A model generated the notes under the pieces. It worked only from the letters and a program-made list of their open reading frames with translations, was not told where the DNA came from and made no database searches. This document shows positions 9,060 to 18,714 of a stretch of 64,000 nucleotides of DNA, one piece after another. The DNA comes from Paenibacillus sp. BSR1-1 (GTDB lineage: Bacteria; Bacillota; Bacilli; Bacillales; Cytobacillaceae), in NCBI RefSeq assembly GCF_030403775.1, contig NZ_JAQMWQ010000007.1, forward strand, positions 120,544-184,543, given 5' to 3'. Position numbers and translations under genes: made by a program. The first letter of the stretch is position 1. Every line of letters starts with the position of its first letter.

Positions 9060-12000
9060 ATGACTTGGTTTACTAAATGGGCGTTACGGAACAAAGCCGC
9101 ATTAGCTTTTTCTGTAATTGCCTCCATGATTTTCGGTATTTTCAGTTACACTACTATTCCAATGGAGTTAATGCCCTCGGCTGATCAGCCATACGTTACC
9201 ATTTCAGTCGTTGGAAACGGCATCGATGCTGTAAGCATGGATGAACAGGTAACACAGCCAATTGAAAAAGCAATAAACGGCGTTAAAGGAAAACAAAATG
9301 TAGTAGCCCAAACAGGGAATAATTTTACCCAATTGACGGTCACCTTTGAATCCAGCATCGATGTAAAAGAAGCAAAACAGCAAATACAAGAAAGAATTTC
9401 GATGGTCAATCTCCCTAATGGGGTCATGAAACCATACGTAGTCAACCTCAACACATCTGAAATTCCAATAGTGGAATTAGGTCTTACCTTTGATAAGGAG
9501 ATTGGCAATAATGAACTAAATATCGTAGAAAACGAGATTATGCCGATGTTCCAAGACCTAAAAGGTGTCGGCAATGTTATCGTTAACGGCGGAAAAAATC
9601 AACAAGTAATAATCAAAGTCGATCCCGCCAAATTAGCGGCGGCACAATTCCCGCTAGAAAAACTTTACACTCTGCTTCAAGGAAAAAATGCCTCTGTTGC
9701 GATGGGCGAACAAACGCTAAACAACGAAGCAACAAACATTATCGTAACAGGAAAATTAGAATCACTTGATGAGCTCAAGAACATCCAGCTAAACAGTAAC
9801 ACCAAACTGCAAGATGTTGCCGAGATTTCCATGCAAAAAGATACGGAAAGCATCACCCATTTGAACGGGAAGCAATTTATCGATGTCGTCATACAGAAGG
9901 ATTCCACTTCCAATGCTGTAACCCTTGGAAAACAGGTAGAAGAAACGGTTAAAAAAATAAATAACGACTACAAAGGAACACTGCAAGCAACGATTGTGAT
10001 GAACTTAGCGGATACCGTTCTTGATTCCATTAATTCGATGACAAGGGAAGTATTGACCGGAGCACTATTTGCTACGCTCATAATCTGGTTATTCCTTCGC
10101 AGTTTTAGAATGACCCTAATCACGATTGTCAGCATTCCACTTTCACTTTGCATAACGATGATTCTACTTTCCTTCTTTGGCGTTACTTTAAACATCCTCA
10201 CACTCGGAGGAATTGCGGTATCAGTCGGTCGTCTAGTGGATGACAGCATCGTTGTAGTAGAAAATATTTACCGAAGAAGGAACAATAATGAACTTACCCC
10301 TGCCTTTCTGGTAGAGGCGGTAAAAGAAGTCGGAGCAGCGATTACATCATCCACTCTCACAACGGTGGCAGTATTCCTTCCAATGCTGATTGTTTCTGGA
10401 GGTTTACGAGATATTGTTGCCCCGTTTGCCATTACAATCACTTGTTCATTACTGTCTTCACTGCTTGTATCACTGACAGTGGTACCAGCACTCAGCGCCC
10501 GTATGATGGCAAAGGTAAAGGTGAAAGAACACAAGCAGAATTCCTTCTACCCATCACTGTTGAAATGGTCGCTTAACCATAAATGGCTGCCAATTACCAT
10601 CGCAGTGCTTGTTGTGGCCGGGTCTGTCGGGTTATTTGTGAGCATGCCTAAAGGGTCTGTCGACCAAAAGGATTCCGCCTACATAGCAATCAGTCTTCGC
10701 TATCAAAACGGAACTCCATTTAGCGAAATGCAAGAAGGTGTTGCGAAAATGGAAAGCATTCTTTCAGAAAAAGAGGGAGTAAAAACCCATATCACAATAG
10801 CAGGAGTTAATGAGGATGCTGCACAATACGGTAATCTGCAAGCTGCTAATGAAGTTCGAATTATGGTTTTTCCTGAAGAGGGGACCGATTCAGCCAAATT
10901 CGTGAAAGACATCCGAAAGACAAAAGATCAGTTTCCACGTGCGGAGCTGACTGCTGACACAGCTGGATTGATGGGAACCAATAAAACGACTGTTTCCGTT
11001 GACGTCATTGGAAAAAATGATGATGACATTAAAAAAGCGGCGGATATTGTAAAGGAAAAAATAGGAAACATTGATGGTGTGGAAAAAGTAGAAAGCAATG
11101 ATCAAAATACAAAGCCAACCATTACCATTCAGGTGGATTCAAAAGTTGCAAATGCGCAGGAAATCTCCCAGGCGATTAATGCGATGATTCAGCCTGCTGT
11201 AATCGGAAACATCAAAATGGATGGAAGAACCACTGCCGTAAAATTGGGGGCACTAAAAGAGATTCAAACGGCGGACGATTTAAAAAATCTACAGCTTATA
11301 ACGCCAAATGGGCCTGTTGCTTTATCAAGCATAGCGAAGGTTGAAGAAAGCAAACAACAAGGTACCATCTTTACCAAGGACGGACATCATTATCTACAAG
11401 TCACCGCTCAAGTTATCCCAGACAAAATGGTGGACGTGGCCGGCAAAATTCAGAAGCAGCTTGTAACTTGGAGCAACGATAATACGTTTGCAAAAGGAAC
11501 AAGCGCAGAACTTACTGGTTCTTCCATGCAGTCATCCGATCAATTAGGTGAACTCGCTAAACTTGCCATGTTCTCAATTGGAATCGTGTTTATGATTCTG
11601 CTTGTTACCTTAAAGTCTTTCCGGGCCAGCATTGCCATCTTGATCTCGTTGCCGCTTGCTGCCATCGGTTCGCTTTTAGGACTGGTGATTACTCACTCCA
11701 GCATCAATATTTCTTCTGGAATCGGAATGCTGATGCTCGTTGGGATTGTGGTAACAAATGCCATCGTGCTGGTTGACAGAATCCGTCAAAATGAAGAAAG
11801 AATGGGTATTCGCGAAGCGATTTTGGAAGCAGGAACGGTACGTTTACGGCCGATTCTAATGACTGCACTTGCAACTGTATTTGCCATGCTGCCGCTTTTG
11901 TTTGCGCATGAATCGGCTATGAGCCTAAATCTTGTTTCAAAGGGACTTGCTGTTGTTGTTATCTTCGGATTGATCGTGTCGACTCTTTTGACGCTGATTG

Positions 12001-12092
12001 TAATTCCGACATTCTATGAATTATTCCATTTCCGGAAAGCCAAAAAACAAAGACTGCAAGCTAACCAAGTAACAGGTACATTAGATCAATAA
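9060..12092 (+). CDS. RND-family (AcrB/SwrC-like) efflux transporter
   Basis: 1010 aa with the RND two-fold plan: one N-terminal helix, a large extracytoplasmic loop, a helix block at about residues 330-500, a second loop, and a final block at about 830-990. The first helix block contains GGIAVSVGRLVDDSIVVVENIYRRR; the Asp pair in VDDSIVV is the RND proton-relay motif. In Gram-positives such proteins export surfactants, antibiotics or lipids (SwrC in B. subtilis). GGGAGG precedes the start; TATAAT at 9015-9020 is a likely -10. It stands alone, with no membrane-fusion gene beside it. Confidence 0.9.
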   Translation: MTWFTKWALRNKAALAFSVIASMIFGIFSYTTIPMELMPSADQPYVTISVVGNGIDAVSMDEQVTQPIEKAINGVKGKQNVVAQTGNNFTQLTVTFESSIDVKEAKQQIQERISMVNLPNGVMKPYVVNLNTSEIPIVELGLTFDKEIGNNELNIVENEIMPMFQDLKGVGNVIVNGGKNQQVIIKVDPAKLAAAQFPLEKLYTLLQGKNASVAMGEQTLNNEATNIIVTGKLESLDELKNIQLNSNTKLQDVAEISMQKDTESITHLNGKQFIDVVIQKDSTSNAVTLGKQVEETVKKINNDYKGTLQATIVMNLADTVLDSINSMTREVLTGALFATLIIWLFLRSFRMTLITIVSIPLSLCITMILLSFFGVTLNILTLGGIAVSVGRLVDDSIVVVENIYRRRNNNELTPAFLVEAVKEVGAAITSSTLTTVAVFLPMLIVSGGLRDIVAPFAITITCSLLSSLLVSLTVVPALSARMMAKVKVKEHKQNSFYPSLLKWSLNHKWLPITIAVLVVAGSVGLFVSMPKGSVDQKDSAYIAISLRYQNGTPFSEMQEGVAKMESILSEKEGVKTHITIAGVNEDAAQYGNLQAANEVRIMVFPEEGTDSAKFVKDIRKTKDQFPRAELTADTAGLMGTNKTTVSVDVIGKNDDDIKKAADIVKEKIGNIDGVEKVESNDQNTKPTITIQVDSKVANAQEISQAINAMIQPAVIGNIKMDGRTTAVKLGALKEIQTADDLKNLQLITPNGPVALSSIAKVEESKQQGTIFTKDGHHYLQVTAQVIPDKMVDVAGKIQKQLVTWSNDNTFAKGTSAELTGSSMQSSDQLGELAKLAMFSIGIVFMILLVTLKSFRASIAILISLPLAAIGSLLGLVITHSSINISSGIGMLMLVGIVVTNAIVLVDRIRQNEERMGIREAILEAGTVRLRPILMTALATVFAMLPLLFAHESAMSLNLVSKGLAVVVIFGLIVSTLLTLIVIPTFYELFHFRKAKKQRLQANQVTGTLDQ

Positions 12093-12128
12093 TACCCAAT
12101 TTAGAATAGGTTCAATTTTTTGTAACCG

Positions 12129-12166
12129 AAGAAGCACCTCACTTACTACAAGGAAGGTGCTTCTTT
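12129..12166. terminator. Bidirectional terminator
   Basis: AAGAAGCACCT / AGGTGCTTCTT stem between the convergent RND and hprK-like genes; T- and A-runs flank it. Confidence 0.75.
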
Positions 12167-12202
12167 CGTTAAATCTTAACTTTTTCCAATAAAAGTTAAA
12201 AG

Positions 12203-13138
12203 TTAATTCATACCCGAATTCGAAATATCAGCCTCAATCCTGCTCATGAACTCTTCTGCTGCGCTGTAGCCTTGCTGCTTCAAATACCAGTTATTTGCAG
12301 CTGCCTCAATTAGTCCTGCGACATCACGTCCAGGCTGAAGTTGGATTTCAAGGGAAGGAATTTTAACACCCATATAGTCGGTATAGTGAAATTCCTGTTC
12401 CAAATCATTATATAAGGCATCTTTTTCCCACTTCTTCAAATGAATATCAAGAGCAATTCGTGTTTCATCTTGAAAAGCCTTGCGGCCGTACAAGCGAACC
12501 ACATTCAGCAATCCAATACTTCTTAGTGCCAAGAATTCCTTGTTTTTTCCATCATGAGTCCCTAGAATGGTTTGCGGGCTCAGCTTCTTTAGGACAACCA
12601 TATCATCCGCTATCAGGCGGTGTCCTCGGCGAATTAATGTGTGCGCGGTCTCGCTCTTCCCTACCCCCGAATTGCCGCGAATGAGAATTCCTATACCGGA
12701 TACATTCATACAAACTCCATGCTCCGATATTTCCGGTGCCAATTCCTTTATCAAATAGGCATCCAATTTAATGATAAACTCTGAAGTGGTCTCAGGCTGA
12801 TTAGTTAGTAACAGGGGAATCCCCTGTTCATTACAATGATGCTTTAAATAGGTAAGCCCTTCTTCACCTGCCGTAACGATAAAACATGGCGGTTGATATT
12901 GAACAATATTTCCGATTCGAAATTTACGTTCCTCATGACTTAATTTATGTAAATAGGTAATTTCCTTTTTTCCTAGAATTTGAACTCGTTCGGTTGGAAA
13001 AAAATCAAAATGACCGACAAATTCCAGTCCTGGACGGTGCACTCGTGATTGCGTAATCATTTTCTGCAGTTGATTTTCACCGGCCACTACCTTCAATGAA
13101 AACTTTTGAATCAGGTTTTCAACGGTTATTTTCTTCAC
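12203..13138 (-). CDS. hprK: HPr kinase/phosphorylase paralogue
   Basis: 311 aa, the usual HprK length. The P-loop GNSGVGKS (K161), His140 and the Asp pair 178-179 (LIADD) are all present at the numbering familiar from B. subtilis. However, the signature LEIRGLGIINV reads LALRSIGLLNV, so the conserved Glu is Ala204 and a conserved Gly is Ser; the C-terminal PGRN reads PGRD. True HprK phosphorylates and dephosphorylates Ser46 of HPr in carbon control. The usual lgt neighbour is absent, so this may be a second copy with altered activity. It starts with GTG after GGAGGGG. Confidence 0.8.
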   Translation of the reverse strand: MKKITVENLIQKFSLKVVAGENQLQKMITQSRVHRPGLEFVGHFDFFPTERVQILGKKEITYLHKLSHEERKFRIGNIVQYQPPCFIVTAGEEGLTYLKHHCNEQGIPLLLTNQPETTSEFIIKLDAYLIKELAPEISEHGVCMNVSGIGILIRGNSGVGKSETAHTLIRRGHRLIADDMVVLKKLSPQTILGTHDGKNKEFLALRSIGLLNVVRLYGRKAFQDETRIALDIHLKKWEKDALYNDLEQEFHYTDYMGVKIPSLEIQLQPGRDVAGLIEAAANNWYLKQQGYSAAEEFMSRIEADISNSGMN

Positions 13139-13248
13139 CCAATCCCCTCCATCCTATCAACTTTTTATAATGCATTATACTTAAATTTATTGGAATCGTA
13201 AAACAGATTGACAGTTTCTTCTGGTTTTGCAGCAGTAAAGCCGTTACC

Positions 13249-13277
13249 TTGCATCAACTTGGAAGATATTGTACAAT
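13249..13277 (+). promoter_or_regulatory. Sigma-A promoter of the acyl-CoA ligase
   Basis: TTGCAT (13249-13254), 17-bp spacer, TACAAT (13272-13277). Confidence 0.6.
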
Positions 13278-13330
13278 ATTAAATATAAGAAGATTCAGAC
13301 TTTTTTCACTTTGGAGAGGATGTGCTCAAA

Positions 13331-14872
13331 ATGCTTACATTTGGATCAATTATGAAGCAAAATGCGGACAAGTACAGCGATAAACCTGCAGTTATTTTTA
13401 AAGATAAACAACGGACATACGGTGAGTTAAATAAACGTGCGAACCAAATTGCAAGCGCTTTCTTATCTCTTGGCTATAAGAAGGGCGATAAAGTTTCCGT
13501 TATGATGAAAAACCACTCCGCCTATATTGAAATTATCCTCGGATTATCCAAGATTGGAGTCATCATTGTCCCGATCAATTTCCGATTAATAGGTTCTGAG
13601 ATTGAATATATCGTATTAAATTCTGAGAGCCGTGGATTCATTACAACGGCTGAATATGCTGGAGAAATAGAAAAGCTGCTTCCTAACTTGCCTCAATTGG
13701 ATACCGTTGTGGTGGTCGATGGCGCTACCTCTGCCAGTTTAATAGAATATGAATCTTTTGTAGCCAGAGGCTCCGCTGATGAACCAGACATCCAAGTAGA
13801 TGAAACGGACACCCTATATCTCGGTTATACATCCGGTACGACTGGTAAACCGAAGGGCGTAGTAATTTCTCATCGTTCCCGCATGCTCACCGGGATGACA
13901 GCGGCATATGAATATAAAATTGATGAATCCGATGTCCATATCGTGGCTGGCCCGATTTATCATGCTGCACCTTGGATTTTCTTGATGACGCAGTTAATTG
14001 TCGGCGGGACCCTTGTCATTGAGGAATCCTTCAGCCCTGAGCAATTCCTTATGGATGTCGAAAAGCACAAAGCTACAAATACATTTATGGCACCTACAAT
14101 GATTAACTTCCTAGTGAATCTTAACAACGAAACGAAATCCAAGTATGATTCAAGTTCGATGAGGGTGTTAATTTCTGCAGGTTCCCCTCTCCCGACTCAA
14201 ACAAAATTGGATGTATTCGAATTTTTTAACGATGTAGATTTACATGAATTCTATGGATCAACAGAGAGCGCTATTACGCTTAACATTAAACCGAAGGACA
14301 TCCGCAGGAAAGATCGGTGTGTTGGCCAGACTTTCCCGCTGGTTGAATGCTTAATATTAGATGAAAATAAGAATCCAGTTGCAAATGGCGGGGTCGGTGA
14401 GTTATATATAAAAGCTCCTTACCTCTTGGATGAATACTATAATAATCCGGAAGCAAATGAAGCCTCTTTCTGGAACGGCTATTTTACCGTTGGAGATATG
14501 GCATTAAGGGATGAGGAAGGTTACTATTACATCGTTGACCGTAAAAAGGATATGCTCATAAGCGGCGGGGTGAATATTTATCCGAGGGAAATCGAAGAAG
14601 TTCTTTATTCCCATCACGGTATCCTTGATGTAGCTGTAATCGGCGTTCCCGATCCCGTTTGGGGAGAATCCGTTAAAGCCATTGTGGTTCCGCGGGAAGG
14701 CGTGGTTTTAACCGAACAGGACGTTATCGATTTCTGCGATGGAAGATTGGCAAGCTACAAAAAGCCGAAGTCCGTCGACTTTCTGAACGAGCTTCCGCGC
14801 AATCCTTCTGGAAAAATACTAAAGGTAGAATTACGTTCTAAATTTTGGGCACAGCAGCAAATAAAAATATAA
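13331..14872 (+). CDS. Long-chain fatty-acid/acyl-CoA ligase (AMP-forming)
   Basis: 513 aa, ANL superfamily. The AMP-binding signature YTSGTTGKPKGV is at about residues 165-176, the A5-type motif EFYGSTE near 315 and the hinge region YIVDRKKDMLISGG near 405; the C-terminal catalytic Lys lies in NPSGKILK. It activates a carboxylic acid to acyl-AMP then acyl-CoA. Chain length cannot be read from sequence. The ATG at 13331 is preferred; an in-frame GTG three codons earlier is too close to GGAGAGG. It stands alone between two terminators, without beta-oxidation genes. Confidence 0.87.
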   Translation: MLTFGSIMKQNADKYSDKPAVIFKDKQRTYGELNKRANQIASAFLSLGYKKGDKVSVMMKNHSAYIEIILGLSKIGVIIVPINFRLIGSEIEYIVLNSESRGFITTAEYAGEIEKLLPNLPQLDTVVVVDGATSASLIEYESFVARGSADEPDIQVDETDTLYLGYTSGTTGKPKGVVISHRSRMLTGMTAAYEYKIDESDVHIVAGPIYHAAPWIFLMTQLIVGGTLVIEESFSPEQFLMDVEKHKATNTFMAPTMINFLVNLNNETKSKYDSSSMRVLISAGSPLPTQTKLDVFEFFNDVDLHEFYGSTESAITLNIKPKDIRRKDRCVGQTFPLVECLILDENKNPVANGGVGELYIKAPYLLDEYYNNPEANEASFWNGYFTVGDMALRDEEGYYYIVDRKKDMLISGGVNIYPREIEEVLYSHHGILDVAVIGVPDPVWGESVKAIVVPREGVVLTEQDVIDFCDGRLASYKKPKSVDFLNELPRNPSGKILKVELRSKFWAQQQIKI

Positions 14873-14888
14873 ATATCTTCATAATCTT

Positions 14889-14923
14889 AAAGACTTTGGG
14901 AACTAGCCCAAAGTCTTTATTTT
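14889..14923. terminator. Terminator
   Basis: AAAGACTTTGGG / CCCAAAGTCTTT stem followed by ATTTTG; shares its core stem with 8839-8869. Confidence 0.8.
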
Positions 14924-14930
14924 GTAAAAT

Positions 14931-16022
14931 TCAAGTGGTAGTTAATTTAGCATAGATGACAAAAAACAGAGTTAATTCCCCTATTACCACAATATATGGT
15001 ACTACTACAATTAGATTAATAGCAAAAAAGACGGCTAAAATCCCTAAAAATAACCCTAAATGATAAATTTTCAATCTGTGGTGCACATGTCTATATTGGT
15101 GGAAAACAAAAGTAGTTGACAGGAAATAGAGCAATACAGAAGAAAAGACGAAATACAGGATATATGAATAATGGATTTCATTTAAAAACATTAGCCTGAT
15201 GGATGCTGCAATCATGCTCAAAGACATTAAAATAAACAGGTGACCGTAAATAATGGTTTGGCCGATCGTTTGGAGCGACTTGTCTACTTTCTTCTCCACA
15301 TTATCGAAATACTGCCACCACATCGATATGATTAGGATAAATGAAATGGCCGAAAAGCCTATTGAATTCCAATTTCCTTGTTTAGGCTGAATTACCGCAA
15401 GGGTGCTGACAAGAGCTTCACCAAAGAGAATAATGGTAAATAGACCAAATCGCTCTAATAAGTGTGCTGTATTTGTGGGCACCTTTACTAAATACTTTCG
15501 TCCGGCAATTGGAACCATAATATCGATAATAATACCGGCATATAGCACAGCATAACGAGGCCAAGAATCAAAAAGGACGGAGCATAATGAAAGAATGATT
15601 CCAATCCAAAAATACCTTCCCAAATATCGTGCTGCTTTTTTTCGAAATCCCTCTTCTTTACGCTGGACAACAAGATATTGGATTGCTGTCACTGCTCTTA
15701 AGCCAATATAACCAATTAAAAAAGAAAGATAATATTGATCAAAATCGACTGATAAGCTTGATGTCATAATTAGAACAAAAAACATTTGTACTATTAAAAA
15801 TAGTCGTTGATGAAATAAATCCTCCCCAAACCGGTTTACAAACAGGGTCTGCCCTACCCAAGCCCACCAGATAGGAATAAAAATTAACACAAACTTAAAT
15901 AAATACTCTGAATGGATATATCCATCTTCAACATGAAGTAAAACATGGGTTGCAGACGCAACCGCCGCCACAAATAACAAATCATAAAAAAGCTCTAACC
16001 ATGTAACTTTCTTTTCTATCAT
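14931..16022 (-). CDS. Low temperature requirement protein A (LtrA) family membrane protein
   Basis: 363 aa with about ten hydrophobic helices. The N-terminus VTWLELFYDLLFVAAV matches the LtrA family signature (xELFFDLVFVxAI), as does the internal ERFGLFTIILFGEALVS. First linked to low-temperature growth in Listeria; molecular role unknown. I place the start at 16022 because GGAAGGAGT lies just upstream of it; the open frame extends 19 codons further but without a site. Confidence 0.82.
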   Translation of the reverse strand: MIEKKVTWLELFYDLLFVAAVASATHVLLHVEDGYIHSEYLFKFVLIFIPIWWAWVGQTLFVNRFGEDLFHQRLFLIVQMFFVLIMTSSLSVDFDQYYLSFLIGYIGLRAVTAIQYLVVQRKEEGFRKKAARYLGRYFWIGIILSLCSVLFDSWPRYAVLYAGIIIDIMVPIAGRKYLVKVPTNTAHLLERFGLFTIILFGEALVSTLAVIQPKQGNWNSIGFSAISFILIISMWWQYFDNVEKKVDKSLQTIGQTIIYGHLFILMSLSMIAASIRLMFLNEIHYSYILYFVFSSVLLYFLSTTFVFHQYRHVHHRLKIYHLGLFLGILAVFFAINLIVVVPYIVVIGELTLFFVIYAKLTTT

Positions 16023-16385
16023 TCTGTACTCCTTCCTATCCCCTAATAAATTATTATATGATTTTTCTATTCCATCCATTTCGTATTTCCATCACTCCAA
16101 TTTTTTACAACTAATTATAAAGATAAATATTTTGTTCCGGGAATTCAAGTCTGGCTTATTGTTTCGATTCCGACAATGGACAAGTCGAAGAATGTAAAAT
16201 TAATAAGAATCTAATCATTTCTTGGGGAATAAAGTACAAGTTTGGTAGAAATAATGTTTTTTTCAAAAAAAGCAAGCGGAACCCTCCTCTCGCATAACTA
16301 TTATGAAAATACAAAAAATTCATTTACTTCGATTATCGAAATGTTAAGATAGACTTATAGCAAGTACATAATGGAGGGATAAAAC
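16023..16385. other. Spacer between divergent LtrA and S9 peptidase genes
   Basis: AT-rich spacer with no convincing gene. A 13-bp palindrome TTCGATTATCGAA (16328-16340) lies about 45 bases before the peptidase start and could be an operator. No clear -35/-10 pair was found. Confidence 0.4.
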
Positions 16386-18383
16386 ATGACGAAGCGTCCG
16401 ATTACGGCGGAAGATTTATGTAAATTTAAGTTTGTCGGAGATCCTCAGGTTTCACCTAACAAAGACAAAGCTGCCTATGTCCTGACTCATGTAGATAAAG
16501 AAAAAGATGGCTACTATTCTTATATTTATGTAACATCTTTAAAAGATGAAGGCAGACAGTTTACCTCTCATTATTCAAAGGAGAGCTTAGTAAATGACAC
16601 TTCTCCAAAGTGGTCACCAGATGGCAGCAAGCTTGCCTTCCGTTCAAACCGCACCGAAAAAAATCAAGTCTGGCTTTTACCTATGGATGGCGGTGAAGCG
16701 CTTCAACTAACAGACGTAAAGCAAGGGATTGGTGAATTTGTCTGGTCTCCAGATGGAAAACAGCTGGCTATTACTATTAACGGAGAATTAAAGCATACCT
16801 CTGATCAGGACGAAGATAAGAAGGAAGAAAAAAGTGATGTGAAGGTAATTACAAGACTTCGTTATAAAGGAGACGGAGTTGGTATTTATAACAACGACCG
16901 CAAGCATGTTTACTTATTTGACATGGAGACAAAATCTTATACGAAAATTACAGAGGGAGAGCATGATTTTACTCAGCCTCGTTTCTCTCCAGATGGAAAA
17001 AGCTTATTCTATGTTGGAACAAAGGCCGAAGATACAGAGTGGGGTTACCTCCCGGCTATTTGGAAATATGATTTGGATGTAAAGAAAGAGACCCTTTTCT
17101 ATCAAGGAAATGGATATATAAGCTCCCCTTCGGTATCACCAGACGGTAAATGGCTGTCGATTGCTGGCCATACACGTGGTGAACGAAGTCAAGGAAATAC
17201 AAATGTCCTCCTGTTTTCCTTGGAAACAGGTAAATTAACAAATTTAACGGAGGGCTTTGACTACTCAATCGGAAACCTGGTAGGTGTTGATGCGAAGTAT
17301 GACACAGCGGAGTTTCAATTAATATGGGACCACACTAGTTCTAGCATTTACTTTACTGCTACAGTTGGCGGCGATTGTCAGTTATTTAAGGTAACTCTGA
17401 ATGGGGAGGTTTCGGCTGCCCTATCCCCTTCCATAGCAACCGTCACTTCTTATGATATCGTCAGTGATGATCAAGCAGTCCTTGTTCTCGCTGCTCCTCA
17501 TTCAACAGGAGATTTAGTCATTCAAGATTTAAACCAAGTGAATAACGTTCATAAGTTAACGGATTGGAACCAGGAGCTATATAACCAGGTTCATTTAAGT
17601 ACTCCGGAAAATTTCCATTACAAGAGCACGGATGGCTGGGATATTGAAGGCTGGATCTTAAAGCCATTTGGGTTTGAGAAAGGGAAATCATATCCGATGA
17701 TCCTTCAGATTCACGGCGGGCCGGCAACGGCATATGGAAATGGTCTTCACCACGAGATGCAGATAATGGCCTCAAAAGGCTATGTAGTCCTTTACACGAA
17801 TCCTAGAGGAAGCCAAGGCTACGGTCATGACTTTGTCAATGCCGTTATCGGTGATTACGGCGGAATGGATTATGAAGATATTATGGCTGGTGTAGATTAT
17901 GCATTAGAAAACTTTAATTATATCGATCACAGCCAGTTATTTGTTACGGGAGGCAGTTACGGCGGGTATATGACCAACGTTATCGTCACACGTACAGACC
18001 GTTTCAAAGCAGCCGTTACGCAGCGCAGTATTTGTAATTGGCACAGCTTCTACGGAACGAGTGATATTGGATTTTTCTTCACGGAATGGCAGCACGGACA
18101 TGCTGATTTATGGGATGATGCCGAGAAGTTATTAAAGCTTTCCCCTATCCACCATGCTCGTAATGTTAAAACTCCGATATTAATCCTGCACAGTGAACAG
18201 GATTTACGCTGTCCAATGGAGCAGGCAGAACAATGGTATATTGCCCTTAAGCGTTTGGGAGTGGAAACAAAGTTCGTCCGCTTCCCGGATGAAAACCATG
18301 ACCTTTCACGCTCTGGAAAACCAAAGCACCGTTTAGAGCGTCTAAAACATTTAATTGGGTGGTTTGATGATCGGCTGAAATAA
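16386..18383 (+). CDS. S9-family serine peptidase (acylaminoacyl-peptidase/prolyl oligopeptidase type)
   Basis: 665 aa. Residues about 1-390 form a beta-propeller with repeated W/FSPDGK motifs; the alpha/beta-hydrolase domain follows. The nucleophile elbow GGSYGGY places Ser524; Asp606 (SEQDLR) and His638 (ENHDL) complete the triad. It would cleave short peptides or acylated N-terminal residues in the cytoplasm, since no signal peptide is seen. GGAGGG precedes the start. It stands alone. Confidence 0.9.
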   Translation: MTKRPITAEDLCKFKFVGDPQVSPNKDKAAYVLTHVDKEKDGYYSYIYVTSLKDEGRQFTSHYSKESLVNDTSPKWSPDGSKLAFRSNRTEKNQVWLLPMDGGEALQLTDVKQGIGEFVWSPDGKQLAITINGELKHTSDQDEDKKEEKSDVKVITRLRYKGDGVGIYNNDRKHVYLFDMETKSYTKITEGEHDFTQPRFSPDGKSLFYVGTKAEDTEWGYLPAIWKYDLDVKKETLFYQGNGYISSPSVSPDGKWLSIAGHTRGERSQGNTNVLLFSLETGKLTNLTEGFDYSIGNLVGVDAKYDTAEFQLIWDHTSSSIYFTATVGGDCQLFKVTLNGEVSAALSPSIATVTSYDIVSDDQAVLVLAAPHSTGDLVIQDLNQVNNVHKLTDWNQELYNQVHLSTPENFHYKSTDGWDIEGWILKPFGFEKGKSYPMILQIHGGPATAYGNGLHHEMQIMASKGYVVLYTNPRGSQGYGHDFVNAVIGDYGGMDYEDIMAGVDYALENFNYIDHSQLFVTGGSYGGYMTNVIVTRTDRFKAAVTQRSICNWHSFYGTSDIGFFFTEWQHGHADLWDDAEKLLKLSPIHHARNVKTPILILHSEQDLRCPMEQAEQWYIALKRLGVETKFVRFPDENHDLSRSGKPKHRLERLKHLIGWFDDRLK

Positions 18384-18393
18384 GGTATTTAAT

Positions 18394-18420
18394 AATCCCA
18401 TCTGTGCACCAGATGGGATT
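18394..18420. terminator. Hairpin, same sequence as 32181-32207
   Basis: Perfect 11-bp stem AATCCCATCTG / CAGATGGGATT with a TGCAC loop, 10 bases after the peptidase stop. The T-tract is poor. Stem and loop length match the hairpin at 32181 exactly. Confidence 0.6.
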
Positions 18421-18485
18421 CGTCTATTCGTCGAAAACAACCACATTTAATGGATATAATTTGGAGCGTCATCGTTTCTTCAGGA

Positions 18486-18610
18486 ACTTACTACATATTT
18501 TAGGGCACTTACGACATATTTTCAGATACTTACTACATATTTTAGGCCACTTACGACATATTTTCAGAAACTTACTACATAATTTTCAGGATTAACGACA
18601 TTTACTAGAT
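18486..18610. repeat. 21-bp tandem repeat array A
   Basis: Five consecutive 21-bp units begin at 18486, 18507, 18528, 18549 and 18570, and a degenerate sixth follows. Core is ACTTAC(T/G)ACATATTTT. Units alternate ACTTACTACAT and ACTTACGACAT, giving a 42-bp higher-order period. Confidence 0.9.
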
Positions 18611-18641
18611 ATAAAACTCATCTGTCCTTTTGTGAAAAAAG

Positions 18642-18694
18642 TGCCCCCTCCCTAACTTCGGGCGTGACAGGCACCGGAATTTAGGGAGGGGGCA
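18642..18694. repeat. Long hairpin with dispersed-repeat loop
   Basis: 14-bp perfect stem TGCCCCCTCCCTAA / TTAGGGAGGGGGCA with a 25-base loop that holds GTGACAGGCACC, the word also found at 8934-8946. It lies downstream of the minus-strand proline operon and may end it. Confidence 0.55.
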
Positions 18695-18714
18695 TTAACA
18701 GTTATACTCTTTCA

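Noticed and set aside
18404..18595. Open frame with a 14-residue repeat across array A
   Set aside because: Same reason; it begins inside a hairpin and has no ribosome site.
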